Source: an uncultured Oscillospiraceae bacterium
GTDB lineage: Bacteria; Bacillota; Clostridia; Oscillospirales; Acutalibacteraceae
Reading direction: 5' to 3'
DNA length: 44,652 bases
NCBI GenBank assembly: GCA_900542575.1
Contig: UQOE01000020.1
Location: forward strand, 1-44,652
The translations under genes were made by a program, and so were the position numbers. The notes under the pieces were generated by a model. That model worked only from the letters and a program-made list of their open reading frames with translations. It did no database searches and had not been told where the DNA came from. Of the stretch, positions 1 through 6,839 are shown in pieces (the stretch's first letter is position 1; each line of letters begins with the position of its first letter).

Positions 1-40
1 CGCGGTGTTGGGGTGTGCGCTCCTTGCGAACGCGAGTTAT

Positions 41-69
41 ATATTATCACCGGCATTGGACCGCGTCAA
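41..69 (-). promoter_or_regulatory. sigma-A type promoter reading out of the left edge
   Basis: On the minus strand TTGACG is followed by a 17-base spacer and TAATAT. It points to lower coordinates, so the transcript runs off the window. About 15 bases after the -10 box comes AAGGAG, which could be a ribosome site, but the gene lies outside and cannot be named. Confidence 0.7.
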
Positions 70-320
70 CACCAAATTTGAACAAATTGTGACCTTTTGA
101 AAACGCCGCCGGGCGTACCGACTTTCCCTGCCAAAATCCGCCCTGGCACCGGAATCTGCCGACTTTTGCAATTCCAATTCCAGAATCTGCCGTTTTTCGG
201 AATTCCAACTGCAAAAGCCTGTATCAAAGGAGGGAGAATGATGGAAATTTCGCATTTGGCCCGCCTCCGGCACGTAAGTTTGCGTCCGCCACCGCCCAGA
301 CCACGCCCATACCAACAGCA
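70..320. other. non-coding stretch with short repeats
   Basis: I see no convincing gene here. The stretch carries two related segments starting with GAATCTGCCG at about 152 and 183, and an 8-base inverted pair, CTTTTGCA at 163-170 and TGCAAAAG at 210-217, with GGAATTCC inside the second half. A good ribosome site (AAAGGAGGGAGA) precedes an ATG on the plus strand near 239, but the roughly 50-codon reading frame is proline/arginine-rich and runs through the terminator at 322-353, so I do not call it a gene. Confidence 0.4.
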
Positions 321-321
321 A

Positions 322-353
322 AAAGAACTGCCGCGGGCCATCGCCCGCAGCAG
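322..353 (-). terminator. intrinsic terminator of the envelope operon
   Basis: An 11-base-pair stem with one mismatch (328-338 with 343-353) is followed on the minus strand by TTCTTTTTG. It lies about 30 bases past the stop of the last gene of the minus-strand operon. Confidence 0.75.
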
Positions 354-383
354 CTCGTTTACTCTTATATATTCTCTTATATA

Positions 384-566
384 TTATTGATCTTTTTTAT
401 TCTTCCGGTACAGCACAATCATCAGGATGAGTCCGACCAGGGCCAGCACCACGGCGACCGAGGCCAGAACCAGCATTGCAATGCCTTTGACAAAGAAGCT
501 GATGATAATCAGCAGGAATGCCAGTGCTGCCAGACAGATTGGAACAATCAGTTTTTTCGGTTCCAC
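384..566 (-). CDS. small membrane protein with two transmembrane segments
   Basis: This encodes a 60-residue protein with a GTG start chosen because AAGGAGG sits 7 bases upstream. Two hydrophobic segments (about residues 6-26 and 30-52) are joined by a very short turn, with a charged lysine-rich tail (RKNKKDQ) after the second. It is a hairpin-like membrane protein without a family I recognise. It is the last gene of a three-gene operon, 12 bases after the transglutaminase-like gene, so it may assist envelope proteins made by the same transcript; that role is inference from position only. Confidence 0.7.
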   Translation of the reverse strand: MEPKKLIVPICLAALAFLLIIISFFVKGIAMLVLASVAVVLALVGLILMIVLYRKNKKDQ

Positions 567-578
567 TCTTACGCCTCC

Positions 579-1796
579 TTACTGAAAATAGACGCGGATG
601 ACATAGAACTGCCCATCCGTAATATAGGAAATGTGCCGGTTGGAAACCCAGTTGCCGAAATGGCGCAGGTTCCGGAGATTGGCGCGGTCAATCATGAAAT
701 AGATGTCGTCGCCCTCCAGCAGATTCTTTTTTGCCTCGTAAAAGGCATCCTTATTGGTAAACCGCATTTCGATGGAGCGCTCGCCCCTGCCCAATGCGTC
801 CGTAATTTTATCCGGAAGGACTTCTCTTGCCTGATCATAGGACTTGAAGTACAGCCCGTTCTTCGTCAGATAATACTGGCTTGCGTCGGTACACTGCTTT
901 GTGAAAACGGATTGATCGAGCGTGTGGTTTTTGGCGATGTCGGAGCTGGTGATGTTGAAATAGACATGGCTGGCGGTCGTGTCGTCGCCCCGGTCGCCGT
1001 CATCATTGCCGATCTGGTAATCGTCGAAGGTGGTGTCCAGCATATACGGTTTACTGTTCAGCCATACAATATTCCACATATGGTTGGACTTTTTTCCGTC
1101 GTGGCGGGTGGCAATGCCGGTGACCACGCAGGACCGGACATTCAGCTTTTTTAGGAGATAGGCCGTGGACCGGGAATAGCCCTCACAGTTGGCTGAGCGA
1201 TTGACCAGGGCGCCATAGGCCGTGTAAATCATATCCTCGTCGCCGTCGTTGTAAGAGTCCTGCTCCACCAGCTTATCGTGGACAAAGAGTTCCTTCTCGT
1301 AGTCGGTGCCGTTGACCGGTGCATCTCGCAGGAAAGTATCGGCTGCGCTGCGCAGCTTCTTCAGACGCTGTTCATAGGTGCTCCTGGAGATGACATACTC
1401 CGGGATGAAGTAGTCTCCGGACCCGCTGTGGGAGTAGCCGAATTTATAGTCCAGGCAGAAGAATTCCGGGTTGTCGTAGGACACTGCGGTAAATACTTTT
1501 TCCAGACTTTTTTCGTTCAGATATGGGATGGCAATGCGGGACGGATAGTCCGGCAACTGGGCGCAGATGAGCCGGTAGGCCTCTTTTTCCCTGGAGCTCA
1601 GATTCTGATAGTACCATCGGTACGCCGTGTCCGAATAGGTCTTTGGAATCTGGTACCCTTTTGAGCCCGCGCGCCTGCGCGCCAGATGCCCGCTGACCGG
1701 GCTGAAGATGCTCAGAAGAACCAGGATAACAACAAGGGCGACGGCGAAAATTTCCACCCATGCCCACGTGGGGAGCTTTCTTTTGGATTTCTGCAT
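579..1796 (-). CDS. membrane-anchored transglutaminase-like protein
   Basis: The 405-residue protein has one N-terminal transmembrane segment (about residues 12-32) and should face outside. A transglutaminase-like core occupies about 150-270 with the full papain-type triad visible: Cys204 in NCEGYS, His239 in HMWN and Asp254 in LDTTFDD. In bacteria such proteins are usually cysteine proteases or amide-processing enzymes of the envelope rather than true crosslinkers; the substrate cannot be told. The remaining 130 residues are not assigned. The ATG is preceded by AAGGGGG. The gene starts 16 bases after the LCP-like gene and precedes a small membrane protein, so all three form one envelope operon. 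Confidence 0.85.
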   Translation of the reverse strand: MQKSKRKLPTWAWVEIFAVALVVILVLLSIFSPVSGHLARRRAGSKGYQIPKTYSDTAYRWYYQNLSSREKEAYRLICAQLPDYPSRIAIPYLNEKSLEKVFTAVSYDNPEFFCLDYKFGYSHSGSGDYFIPEYVISRSTYEQRLKKLRSAADTFLRDAPVNGTDYEKELFVHDKLVEQDSYNDGDEDMIYTAYGALVNRSANCEGYSRSTAYLLKKLNVRSCVVTGIATRHDGKKSNHMWNIVWLNSKPYMLDTTFDDYQIGNDDGDRGDDTTASHVYFNITSSDIAKNHTLDQSVFTKQCTDASQYYLTKNGLYFKSYDQAREVLPDKITDALGRGERSIEMRFTNKDAFYEAKKNLLEGDDIYFMIDRANLRNLRHFGNWVSNRHISYITDGQFYVIRVYFQ

Positions 1797-1812
1797 AGAA
1801 TCCCCCTTGGGA

Positions 1813-2631
1813 TCAGCCGATCTTTACGTTGTGAGATCCTTTTGCCACACCGTCAATCAGCGGATCGTAATTCATATAGTCATTGATGCTGAGATTGGTA
1901 TCGGTATCATCGGTCAGGTCCTCGAAAATGGACTGCCCGTTCGCCGCATTGTCCGGCGTCAAAACCTGAGAGAGGAAGGAGGCGAGCAGCTTCTCCTGTG
2001 CATGCCAGCCCTGCCTGTCTCCCTTCAGTCCGTAATACCGGAGCAGGTTGAAGACATCGGAGCCCGACAGGATCTGCTTTCCCTTCATGAGATGGAGGGA
2101 AAACGTCTTTGAAGAATAGTCGATGTCATTTGGAACCCGCTCCTCAATGCTGCCGAACAGATAGCCGACATTGGCGGCATTCGGCTCTTTGAGGAACAGA
2201 TACCGGTCAATTCTCTGGTTCGTATGTTTGGCGAACTGGGAAACAACCGCCTCTTCGGTCGCCTCATCGGCGTGTTCACCGCCGAAGGTCCGGTTATATG
2301 GGGACGGGTCGTAGGCCTGCAGGTGCATTTCACCAGTTGCCGTCTCTACATGCAGCCGGGTCATAAAGACCAGATTGCCCTCTGTGGTGGCGCCCCCGAT
2401 AAGAAGATTGAAGTTCGACTTCATATTGGTTTTGCTGGTGTCGATCGTATTTTTCTGAAAATGCCGGCCCAGCCCCAGGTCTCTCCAGATGACGCTGAAA
2501 GATGCAATGGCAATGACGAGAAACACTGCGGTAAAAATAATCCAGATTTTGCCCTGGCGCATCTGCCTGGACTGGCGTTCGGTGCGAAAATGCAGCCGGG
2601 TATGGCGTTCGCCCTTCTGAAATGGTTTCAT
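1813..2631 (-). CDS. LytR-CpsA-Psr (LCP)-like membrane protein, divergent
   Basis: The 272-residue protein has a basic cytoplasmic start, one transmembrane segment (about 29-49) and an outside domain that follows the order of LCP proteins: NFNLLIGG near 72, a PNDIDY element near 169 and a C-terminal LSGSDVFNLLRYYG...GDRQGWHAQEKLL element that matches the family's LxGxxALxYxRxR...GDxxRxxRQ. LCP enzymes attach teichoic acids or polysaccharides to peptidoglycan. Here the usual arginine and aspartate pattern is eroded (YYGLKGDRQGWH in place of the R-x-R...R-x-R-Q run), so activity is uncertain. The ATG has AAGGGTG 6 bases upstream. It is the first gene of the operon with the transglutaminase-like protein. 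Confidence 0.65.
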   Translation of the reverse strand: MKPFQKGERHTRLHFRTERQSRQMRQGKIWIIFTAVFLVIAIASFSVIWRDLGLGRHFQKNTIDTSKTNMKSNFNLLIGGATTEGNLVFMTRLHVETATGEMHLQAYDPSPYNRTFGGEHADEATEEAVVSQFAKHTNQRIDRYLFLKEPNAANVGYLFGSIEERVPNDIDYSSKTFSLHLMKGKQILSGSDVFNLLRYYGLKGDRQGWHAQEKLLASFLSQVLTPDNAANGQSIFEDLTDDTDTNLSINDYMNYDPLIDGVAKGSHNVKIG

Positions 2632-2713
2632 GATCTACACCCTTTTTTGGATTCATTGTTCCAATAGTATACTACAAAAAGAAAAGATGCGACAAGATTT
2701 CCGGGGAAAAAGC

Positions 2714-2743
2714 TTGACGCCTGATTCCGGCGTGTGCTATATT
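2714..2743 (+). promoter_or_regulatory. promoter of the tRNA-Thr/tRNA-Tyr unit
   Basis: TTGACG, an 18-base spacer and TATATT end about 30 bases before the first tRNA. Confidence 0.75.
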
Positions 2744-2772
2744 AATCGAGCACGTTGTGAACGTCACAGCAT

Positions 2773-2848
2773 GCTGGTGTAGCTCAGTTGGTAGAGCAGC
2801 TGATTTGTAATCAGCAGGTCAGGGGTTCGAATCCGTTCACCAGCTCCA
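2773..2848 (+). tRNA. tRNA-Thr (anticodon UGU)
   Basis: The acceptor arms GCTGGTG and CACCAGC pair perfectly, the D arm is GCTC/GAGC, and the anticodon stem GCTGA/TCAGC encloses TTTGTAA with anticodon TGT. TTCGAAT forms the T loop and CCA is encoded (2846-2848). The T stem as read (AGGGG with CCGTT) has a G-G opposition at its third pair, which is unusual for a working tRNA. Confidence 0.95.
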
Positions 2849-2856
2849 TTGAAAAT

Positions 2857-2942
2857 GGGAAAGTCGCGTAGTGGCCAATCGCATCGGACTGTAAATCCGA
2901 CTCCTTTCGGATACGGTGGTTCGAATCCACCCTTTCCCACCA
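2857..2942 (+). tRNA. tRNA-Tyr (anticodon GUA), type 1 body
   Basis: The acceptor pair is GGGAAAG/CTTTCCC, the anticodon GTA sits in a CGGAC...-type stem (GGACTGTAAATCC), a long variable arm follows as expected for bacterial tRNA-Tyr, and CCA is encoded. It is 8 bases after tRNA-Thr and shares its promoter and terminator. Its body differs strongly from the second tRNA-Tyr at 5445. Confidence 0.93.
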
Positions 2943-2944
2943 AG

Positions 2945-2978
2945 AAAGACACCGCAGAATTCTTCTGCGGTGTCTTTT
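2945..2978 (+). terminator. terminator of the tRNA unit
   Basis: A perfect 15-base-pair stem (2945-2959 with 2963-2977) containing CCGCAGAA/TTCTGCGG is followed by TTTTCTTTT. Confidence 0.9.
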
Positions 2979-3020
2979 CTTTTGCAGAGTTCCGCCCGGT
3001 TAGCATCTTCTGACTCCCTG

Positions 3021-3067
3021 TAAAAATGGGACGCGCTGCAGAATCCATTCTGCAGCACGCCCCATTC
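3021..3067 (-). terminator. terminator of the flavodoxin-like lipoprotein gene
   Basis: A long stem with the core CTGCAGAAT/ATTCTGCAG (about 3025-3044 with 3047-3066) is followed on the minus strand by TTTTTACAG. It lies 20 bases beyond the stop codon. Confidence 0.85.
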
Positions 3068-3086
3068 TTTTAACAGGAAATCTTAT

Positions 3087-3704
3087 TTAGTTTGCGGCGG
3101 AAGCGGAGGTCTCGGAAGAGCTCTCCGACTCTGACTCGCTCTCGGTGACGCTCTCAGCCGCCGTGGAGGATTCCTCCTCCGAGTTCAGGCCAAGGCTGTC
3201 AACCCACTCCGATACATCTTTATCTGCAGCGGCTGTGGAGAAGAGCTTCGTCTCTGCCGCCCAGTCACCGGTATCCGTGAGATTGGAGAGCACAACCGCG
3301 TCATCCGGAAGTGCAGACTCGTCGGATACAGCGAACGTAAAGACTTTCTTGTCCGTGAAGTCGTTGGATTTTACGAAATCCTCGACCGCAGCGGTATCAG
3401 CTGCGCTATAGCCGATGAAAACGACGTCATAGTCTTCCCAGTTGTCAACAGCAGCGGCAGTGGTGTCCTCTGCAGCAGTGGTGTCCTCAGCAGTCAGTTC
3501 AACGGTTTCCGCATCATTTGCCGCTTTGGCGACCGATTTGGCGATGGACGCGACGCTGTCGTCACCGGCAGCGTTGGAATATACAACTACAGCTTTATAG
3601 GATGGATTCGTTTCTTTGTCTTTTTTGCCGCAGGAGGCGAAGACGCCGACCATAACAGCACAGGCAAGGATGACAGACAGGATAATTTTCCAGTTTTTCT
3701 TCAT
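3087..3704 (-). CDS. flavodoxin-like lipoprotein, degenerate
   Basis: The 205-residue product begins with a lipoprotein signal peptide (MKKNWKIILSV..., lipobox VFASC with the lipidated Cys at about 25). The ATG at 3704 is preferred over upstream starts because AAGGAG lies 10 bases before it. The mature part resembles membrane-attached flavodoxins: VVVYSNAAGDDS at the position of the FMN phosphate loop and WEDYDVVFIGYS at the third strand. The phosphate-binding S/T-x-T-G-N-T loop is not intact, so FMN binding is doubtful. The last 30 residues are a serine/glutamate-rich tail. It is a single-gene unit with its own terminator; function unknown. Confidence 0.7.
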   Translation of the reverse strand: MKKNWKIILSVILACAVMVGVFASCGKKDKETNPSYKAVVVYSNAAGDDSVASIAKSVAKAANDAETVELTAEDTTAAEDTTAAAVDNWEDYDVVFIGYSAADTAAVEDFVKSNDFTDKKVFTFAVSDESALPDDAVVLSNLTDTGDWAAETKLFSTAAADKDVSEWVDSLGLNSEEESSTAAESVTESESESESSSETSASAAN

Positions 3705-3916
3705 TGGTAGATTGCTCCTTTCCAGCAATGCATTTCTTTCCTGTGAGAAAAGTTGTATCATTCCAGAAACAAAATTGAATCAAGCCAATGTCAAAAGTCT
3801 GTATCATCCCGCAGATCCCGGTTTTTGCCGCAGCTGCGCCGGAAACGGGCATTCCGGCCTCTTTTTTCCGACATTCTGCATCAAATTTTCTGCAGAATCC
3901 GGTTAAATTGTCGCCC

Positions 3917-4579
3917 CTATTTCAGCAGTTCAAACTCATTCTTGTGAAATCGAAGGACCCCTTCATCCCGCAGGCGGCCGAGTTCGGTGGACATGGCGCT
4001 GCGGTCCACCGAGAGATAGTCCGCGAGCTGCTGACGGTTGAAAGGAATCGTGAATTTCGCGGACTGGCGCCGCTTGGCCTCCCCGGACAGATAGGTCAGA
4101 AGCTTGTCCCGCGTAGTGCGCTGTGCCATGCACTCCAGCTTCCGGGTCAGCTGAAGATTGCGGCGTGCCATAATTCCAAGCAGATTCGAGATCATCCGGT
4201 TGTGGAACGGACATGCGTTGGAACAGGTTGTCAGAAGCGGCTGCATCCCAAGAAAGATAACTTCAGATGGTTTGACAGCAACAGCAGCCACCTCAACGGG
4301 AACCCCCGGTGCGGCCGCATAGGCCTCACCGAACACTTCGCCGGGCCCGACTTCGGCCAGGATACTGCAGTTGCCCCAGAAATCCTCCTTGACCACGTGA
4401 ACCTGGCCGGAACGCACCAGCCCGATATCCGCATCCACCTGCCCGTAGTCATAAATCCGCTCGCCCTTCGCAAAGTTCCGCCGCTGCGGGTTCAGACAAT
4501 GTATCATAGAATTGAGTTCGTCGGCAGAGACCCCGTCGAAGAGCGGCGACTTCAGGTCCCGAATTTCAAAATTTTCCAT
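3917..4579 (-). CDS. Crp/Fnr family transcriptional regulator
   Basis: A 220-residue regulator with an N-terminal cyclic-nucleotide-binding-type beta barrel (about 10-125; LVRSGQVHVVKED, GPGEVFGEA), the long dimer helix, and a C-terminal Crp winged helix (about 150-215; FNRQQLADYLSVDRSAMSTELGRL). The segment CSNACPFHN near 120 is typical of clostridial members of this family, where the two cysteines may sense redox or a metal centre; that is inference. It is transcribed away from the ferredoxin gene at 4670, with 90 bases between the start codons, so it probably controls that gene and itself. Confidence 0.88.
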   Translation of the reverse strand: MENFEIRDLKSPLFDGVSADELNSMIHCLNPQRRNFAKGERIYDYGQVDADIGLVRSGQVHVVKEDFWGNCSILAEVGPGEVFGEAYAAAPGVPVEVAAVAVKPSEVIFLGMQPLLTTCSNACPFHNRMISNLLGIMARRNLQLTRKLECMAQRTTRDKLLTYLSGEAKRRQSAKFTIPFNRQQLADYLSVDRSAMSTELGRLRDEGVLRFHKNEFELLK

Positions 4580-4597
4580 GGAAATGCCCCTTTCGTT

Positions 4598-4618
4598 TGA
4601 AAACCAACAGATTTTTCA
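4598..4618. promoter_or_regulatory. candidate Crp/Fnr operator between divergent genes
   Basis: An inverted repeat TGAAAA-9-TTTTCA lies in the 90-base gap between the Crp/Fnr gene and the ferredoxin gene. Its position fits autoregulation and control of the ferredoxin; the match to a known Fnr or Crp box is poor. Confidence 0.3.
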
Positions 4619-4669
4619 CTCTCAGCATAGTATTCTAAACACATGAAATCAAGACAGGAGGGCCTTCCC

Positions 4670-5362
4670 ATGAAAAGAAAAATTGTTTCCATCGACCGTG
4701 ATAAGTGCAACGGGTGCGGTGCCTGCGCCGACGCCTGTCACGAGAGCGCCATCGCCATGGTAGACGGCAAGGCAGAGCTTATCAGCGATGTCTACTGCGA
4801 CGGCCTTGGCGATTGCCTGCCCGCATGTCCCGCAGACGCCATCACGATTACCGAGCGGGAGGCCGACGCCTACAGCGAAGCGGCTGTTGCCCGGAAGAAG
4901 CAGCAGGGTGCCATGCCGCACCACCAGTGCCCGGGGTCTATGTCCAGATCGCTCCGGCAGAACAGCGCTCCGAGCCTGCAGCAGGGCCCGGCGAACTCCC
5001 AGCTGCGCAACTGGCCGGTTCAGCTCCGCCTCGCCCCGGTCCAGGCACCCTACTTTGACGGCGCCAGACTGCTGATTGCGGCCGACTGCACCGCCTATGC
5101 CCACGCCAGCTTCCATGATACCTTTATGCAGGGCCGCACCACGCTCATCGGCTGCCCCAAGCTCGATCCGGTGGATTACACCGAAAAGCTGACGGCCATT
5201 TTTCAGCAGAATGACATCCAGGATGTCACGGTCGTGCGCATGCAGGTTCCATGCTGCGGCGGTCTGGAGCGTGCCGTAATAAATGCCATTCAGAACAGCG
5301 GAAAGGCACTGCCCTGTCAGGTCATCGTCCTCTCCCCGGAGGGTACGATCGTCCGCGTCTGA
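4670..5362 (+). CDS. two-cluster ferredoxin-type iron-sulfur protein with C-terminal extension
   Basis: A 230-residue electron-transfer protein. The ATG at 4670 has AGGAGGG 8 bases upstream. The first cluster motif is complete (CNGCGACADACHE, about 13-25). The second reads CDGLGDCLPACP (about 44-55), where leucine replaces the usual second cysteine, so the second cluster must differ or use another ligand. A proline/glutamine-rich linker (about 85-120) leads to a globular tail with VDYTEKL, VRMQVPCCGGLERAV and LSPEG elements. This layout is familiar from gut Clostridia, often beside a Crp/Fnr gene as here. The partner protein is unknown. Confidence 0.82.
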   Translation: MKRKIVSIDRDKCNGCGACADACHESAIAMVDGKAELISDVYCDGLGDCLPACPADAITITEREADAYSEAAVARKKQQGAMPHHQCPGSMSRSLRQNSAPSLQQGPANSQLRNWPVQLRLAPVQAPYFDGARLLIAADCTAYAHASFHDTFMQGRTTLIGCPKLDPVDYTEKLTAIFQQNDIQDVTVVRMQVPCCGGLERAVINAIQNSGKALPCQVIVLSPEGTIVRV

Positions 5363-5381
5363 ATTTTTTCGCAAAAAAGTG

Positions 5382-5410
5382 TTGTATTTTCCGACGGCAT
5401 CTTTTATAAT
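5382..5410 (+). promoter_or_regulatory. promoter of the second tRNA-Tyr with flanking palindrome
   Basis: TTGTAT, a 17-base spacer and TATAAT. The -10 box is bracketed by a perfect 8-base inverted repeat, ACGGCATC (5394-5401) and GATGCCGT (5412-5419). Confidence 0.75.
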
Positions 5411-5444
5411 AGATGCCGTTGCGAAAAGCAATTCAACTTCATAT

Positions 5445-5529
5445 GGGAGAGTTCCCGAGCGGTCAAAGGGGGCAGACTGTAAATCTGTTGTCGACGACTT
5501 CAGTGGTTCGAATCCACTCTCTCCCACCA
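5445..5529 (+). tRNA. tRNA-Tyr (anticodon GUA), type 2 body
   Basis: Acceptor GGGAGAG/CTCTCCC, D arm beginning TTCCCGAGCGG as in classical bacterial tRNA-Tyr, anticodon GTA in CAGACTGTAAATCTG, a long variable arm and an encoded CCA. It is a single-tRNA unit with its own promoter and terminator. Confidence 0.95.
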
Positions 5530-5530
5530 C

Positions 5531-5565
5531 GAGCACCGCATTTTTTGCGGTGCTTTTTCTTTTTC
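5531..5565 (+). terminator. terminator of the second tRNA-Tyr
   Basis: A 9-base-pair stem AGCACCGCA/TGCGGTGCT (5532-5540 with 5546-5554) and TTTTTCTTTTT. Confidence 0.9.
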
Positions 5566-5588
5566 ATCAAAAAGGCAGAAAAAATTCA

Positions 5589-6839
5589 ATGGATATTATG
5601 TTACAGGTACTGCGTCTGCTCGCCGCAGTGGTCATCGCCTGGCTTGTCGGCAGGCTGGTGTCCAAACTTCGGCTGCCCGCCATTCTGGGCTGGCTCATTA
5701 CAGGCATGTTCCTCGGTCCCTATGCCATCGGACTCATCAGCCAGCCCTTACTGAATTCCACATGGTTCACCGCCGTGGAACACCTGTTTGAGTGCACCAT
5801 AGGACTGATGATCGGCAAAGAGCTGGTCTGGCGCAAAATAAAGAGCTCCGGGAAATCCATCCTGGTCACCACGCTCACCCAGTCTCTCGGCACTTTTTTG
5901 GTAGTCTCTCTGGTCTTTGCCATTATTTTCCACTTTTCCGGTGTGCCCATTTACCTGGCCTTTATTTTCGGCGGGATTGCACTGGCCACAGCACCGCTGC
6001 CCGCGCTCTCAATTGTGCAGGAGTTTCACACCAAAGGGCCGGTCACCAGTGCTCTGCTCCCCATGGCCGCGCTGGATGACATTGTCGGCTGCGTAGTCTT
6101 CTTCACCGTCATCTCTGTTGTCACCGGCAAGGTGGCCGGCGACGCCATCCCCACTTATGAGGTCGTCCTGGTCATTTTCATGCCGCTGGTCATCGGCATC
6201 CTCTGCGGTTTCCTGAGCGGACTTCTGTTTCGCAAGCCCCATAAGGACCGCGCCGTCCGTGCACTGGTGCTGATCTGCGTTCTGGCCACCTCTGTAATCG
6301 GCTGGCTGTTCAACAAATTCCTGCTGCCGGACCTGGGCATCAACTATATGCTCATGGGCATGGCCTGGTCCGCCACCGTTGCTAACATGATACCGTCGGA
6401 TAATCTGGAGCAGATCAACCGGGTTATGAATCCAATCCTCGGCGTCATGATGATAGTCGTTATTTTGAATCTCGGCGCGCCGCTGGACTACCATCTCATT
6501 TTCGGCGCAGGACTGTACACCGCTGTCTATATTCTGTCCCGCGCCTTCGGCAAATACTTCGGTGCCCATTTTGGTGCCCGCATTACAAAAGCGCCGTCTA
6601 CGGTACGCAAATACCTCGGCCTCACGCTGCTGCCCCATTCCGGCGTCTCCCTGGTCTTCACAGGGATTGCGGTCAGCCTGCTGATGAAGCCGGCGCCCCA
6701 GTGTGCAAAAATTCTGCAGGGCACCATCGCCGCTGCCGCCATCATCAACGAAATCATCGCCGTAATTCTCTCCAAAAAGAGTTTTGAATGGGCCGGTGAG
6801 CTCGGCGCAGCCGATCGAAAGAAGGAGAATGTCTCATGA
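5589..6839 (+). CDS. CPA2-type cation:proton antiporter
   Basis: A 416-residue polytopic membrane protein with about 12 hydrophobic segments, matching the sodium/proton exchanger fold. GWLITGMFLGPYAIGL near 40 and GGIALATAPLPALSIVQEF near 128 are typical of the CPA2 branch, as is the acidic pair in AALDDIVG near 160, the expected ion-binding site. It exchanges protons against Na+ or K+ across the cytoplasmic membrane; the ion cannot be told. The reading frame is open far upstream through the tRNA gene, but the ATG at 5589 begins the first membrane helix. The ribosome site (AAAGGCAG) is weak. The stop overlaps the mutY start in ATGA, so the two are translationally coupled. Confidence 0.85.
   Translation: MDIMLQVLRLLAAVVIAWLVGRLVSKLRLPAILGWLITGMFLGPYAIGLISQPLLNSTWFTAVEHLFECTIGLMIGKELVWRKIKSSGKSILVTTLTQSLGTFLVVSLVFAIIFHFSGVPIYLAFIFGGIALATAPLPALSIVQEFHTKGPVTSALLPMAALDDIVGCVVFFTVISVVTGKVAGDAIPTYEVVLVIFMPLVIGILCGFLSGLLFRKPHKDRAVRALVLICVLATSVIGWLFNKFLLPDLGINYMLMGMAWSATVANMIPSDNLEQINRVMNPILGVMMIVVILNLGAPLDYHLIFGAGLYTAVYILSRAFGKYFGAHFGARITKAPSTVRKYLGLTLLPHSGVSLVFTGIAVSLLMKPAPQCAKILQGTIAAAAIINEIIAVILSKKSFEWAGELGAADRKKENVS

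Noticed and set aside
97..390. Plus-strand frame with a good ribosome site at about 226-237
   Set aside because: The product is short and Pro/Arg-rich, runs through the minus-strand terminator hairpin and has no recognisable features.
2764..3058. Minus-strand frames with RTPDLLITNQLLYQLSYTS-like text
   Set aside because: This is the well-known false translation of tRNA genes; the tRNAs explain it.
5283..5588. N-terminal extension of the antiporter reading frame
   Set aside because: It would run through the second tRNA-Tyr and its terminator; the ATG at 5589 starts at the first membrane helix.
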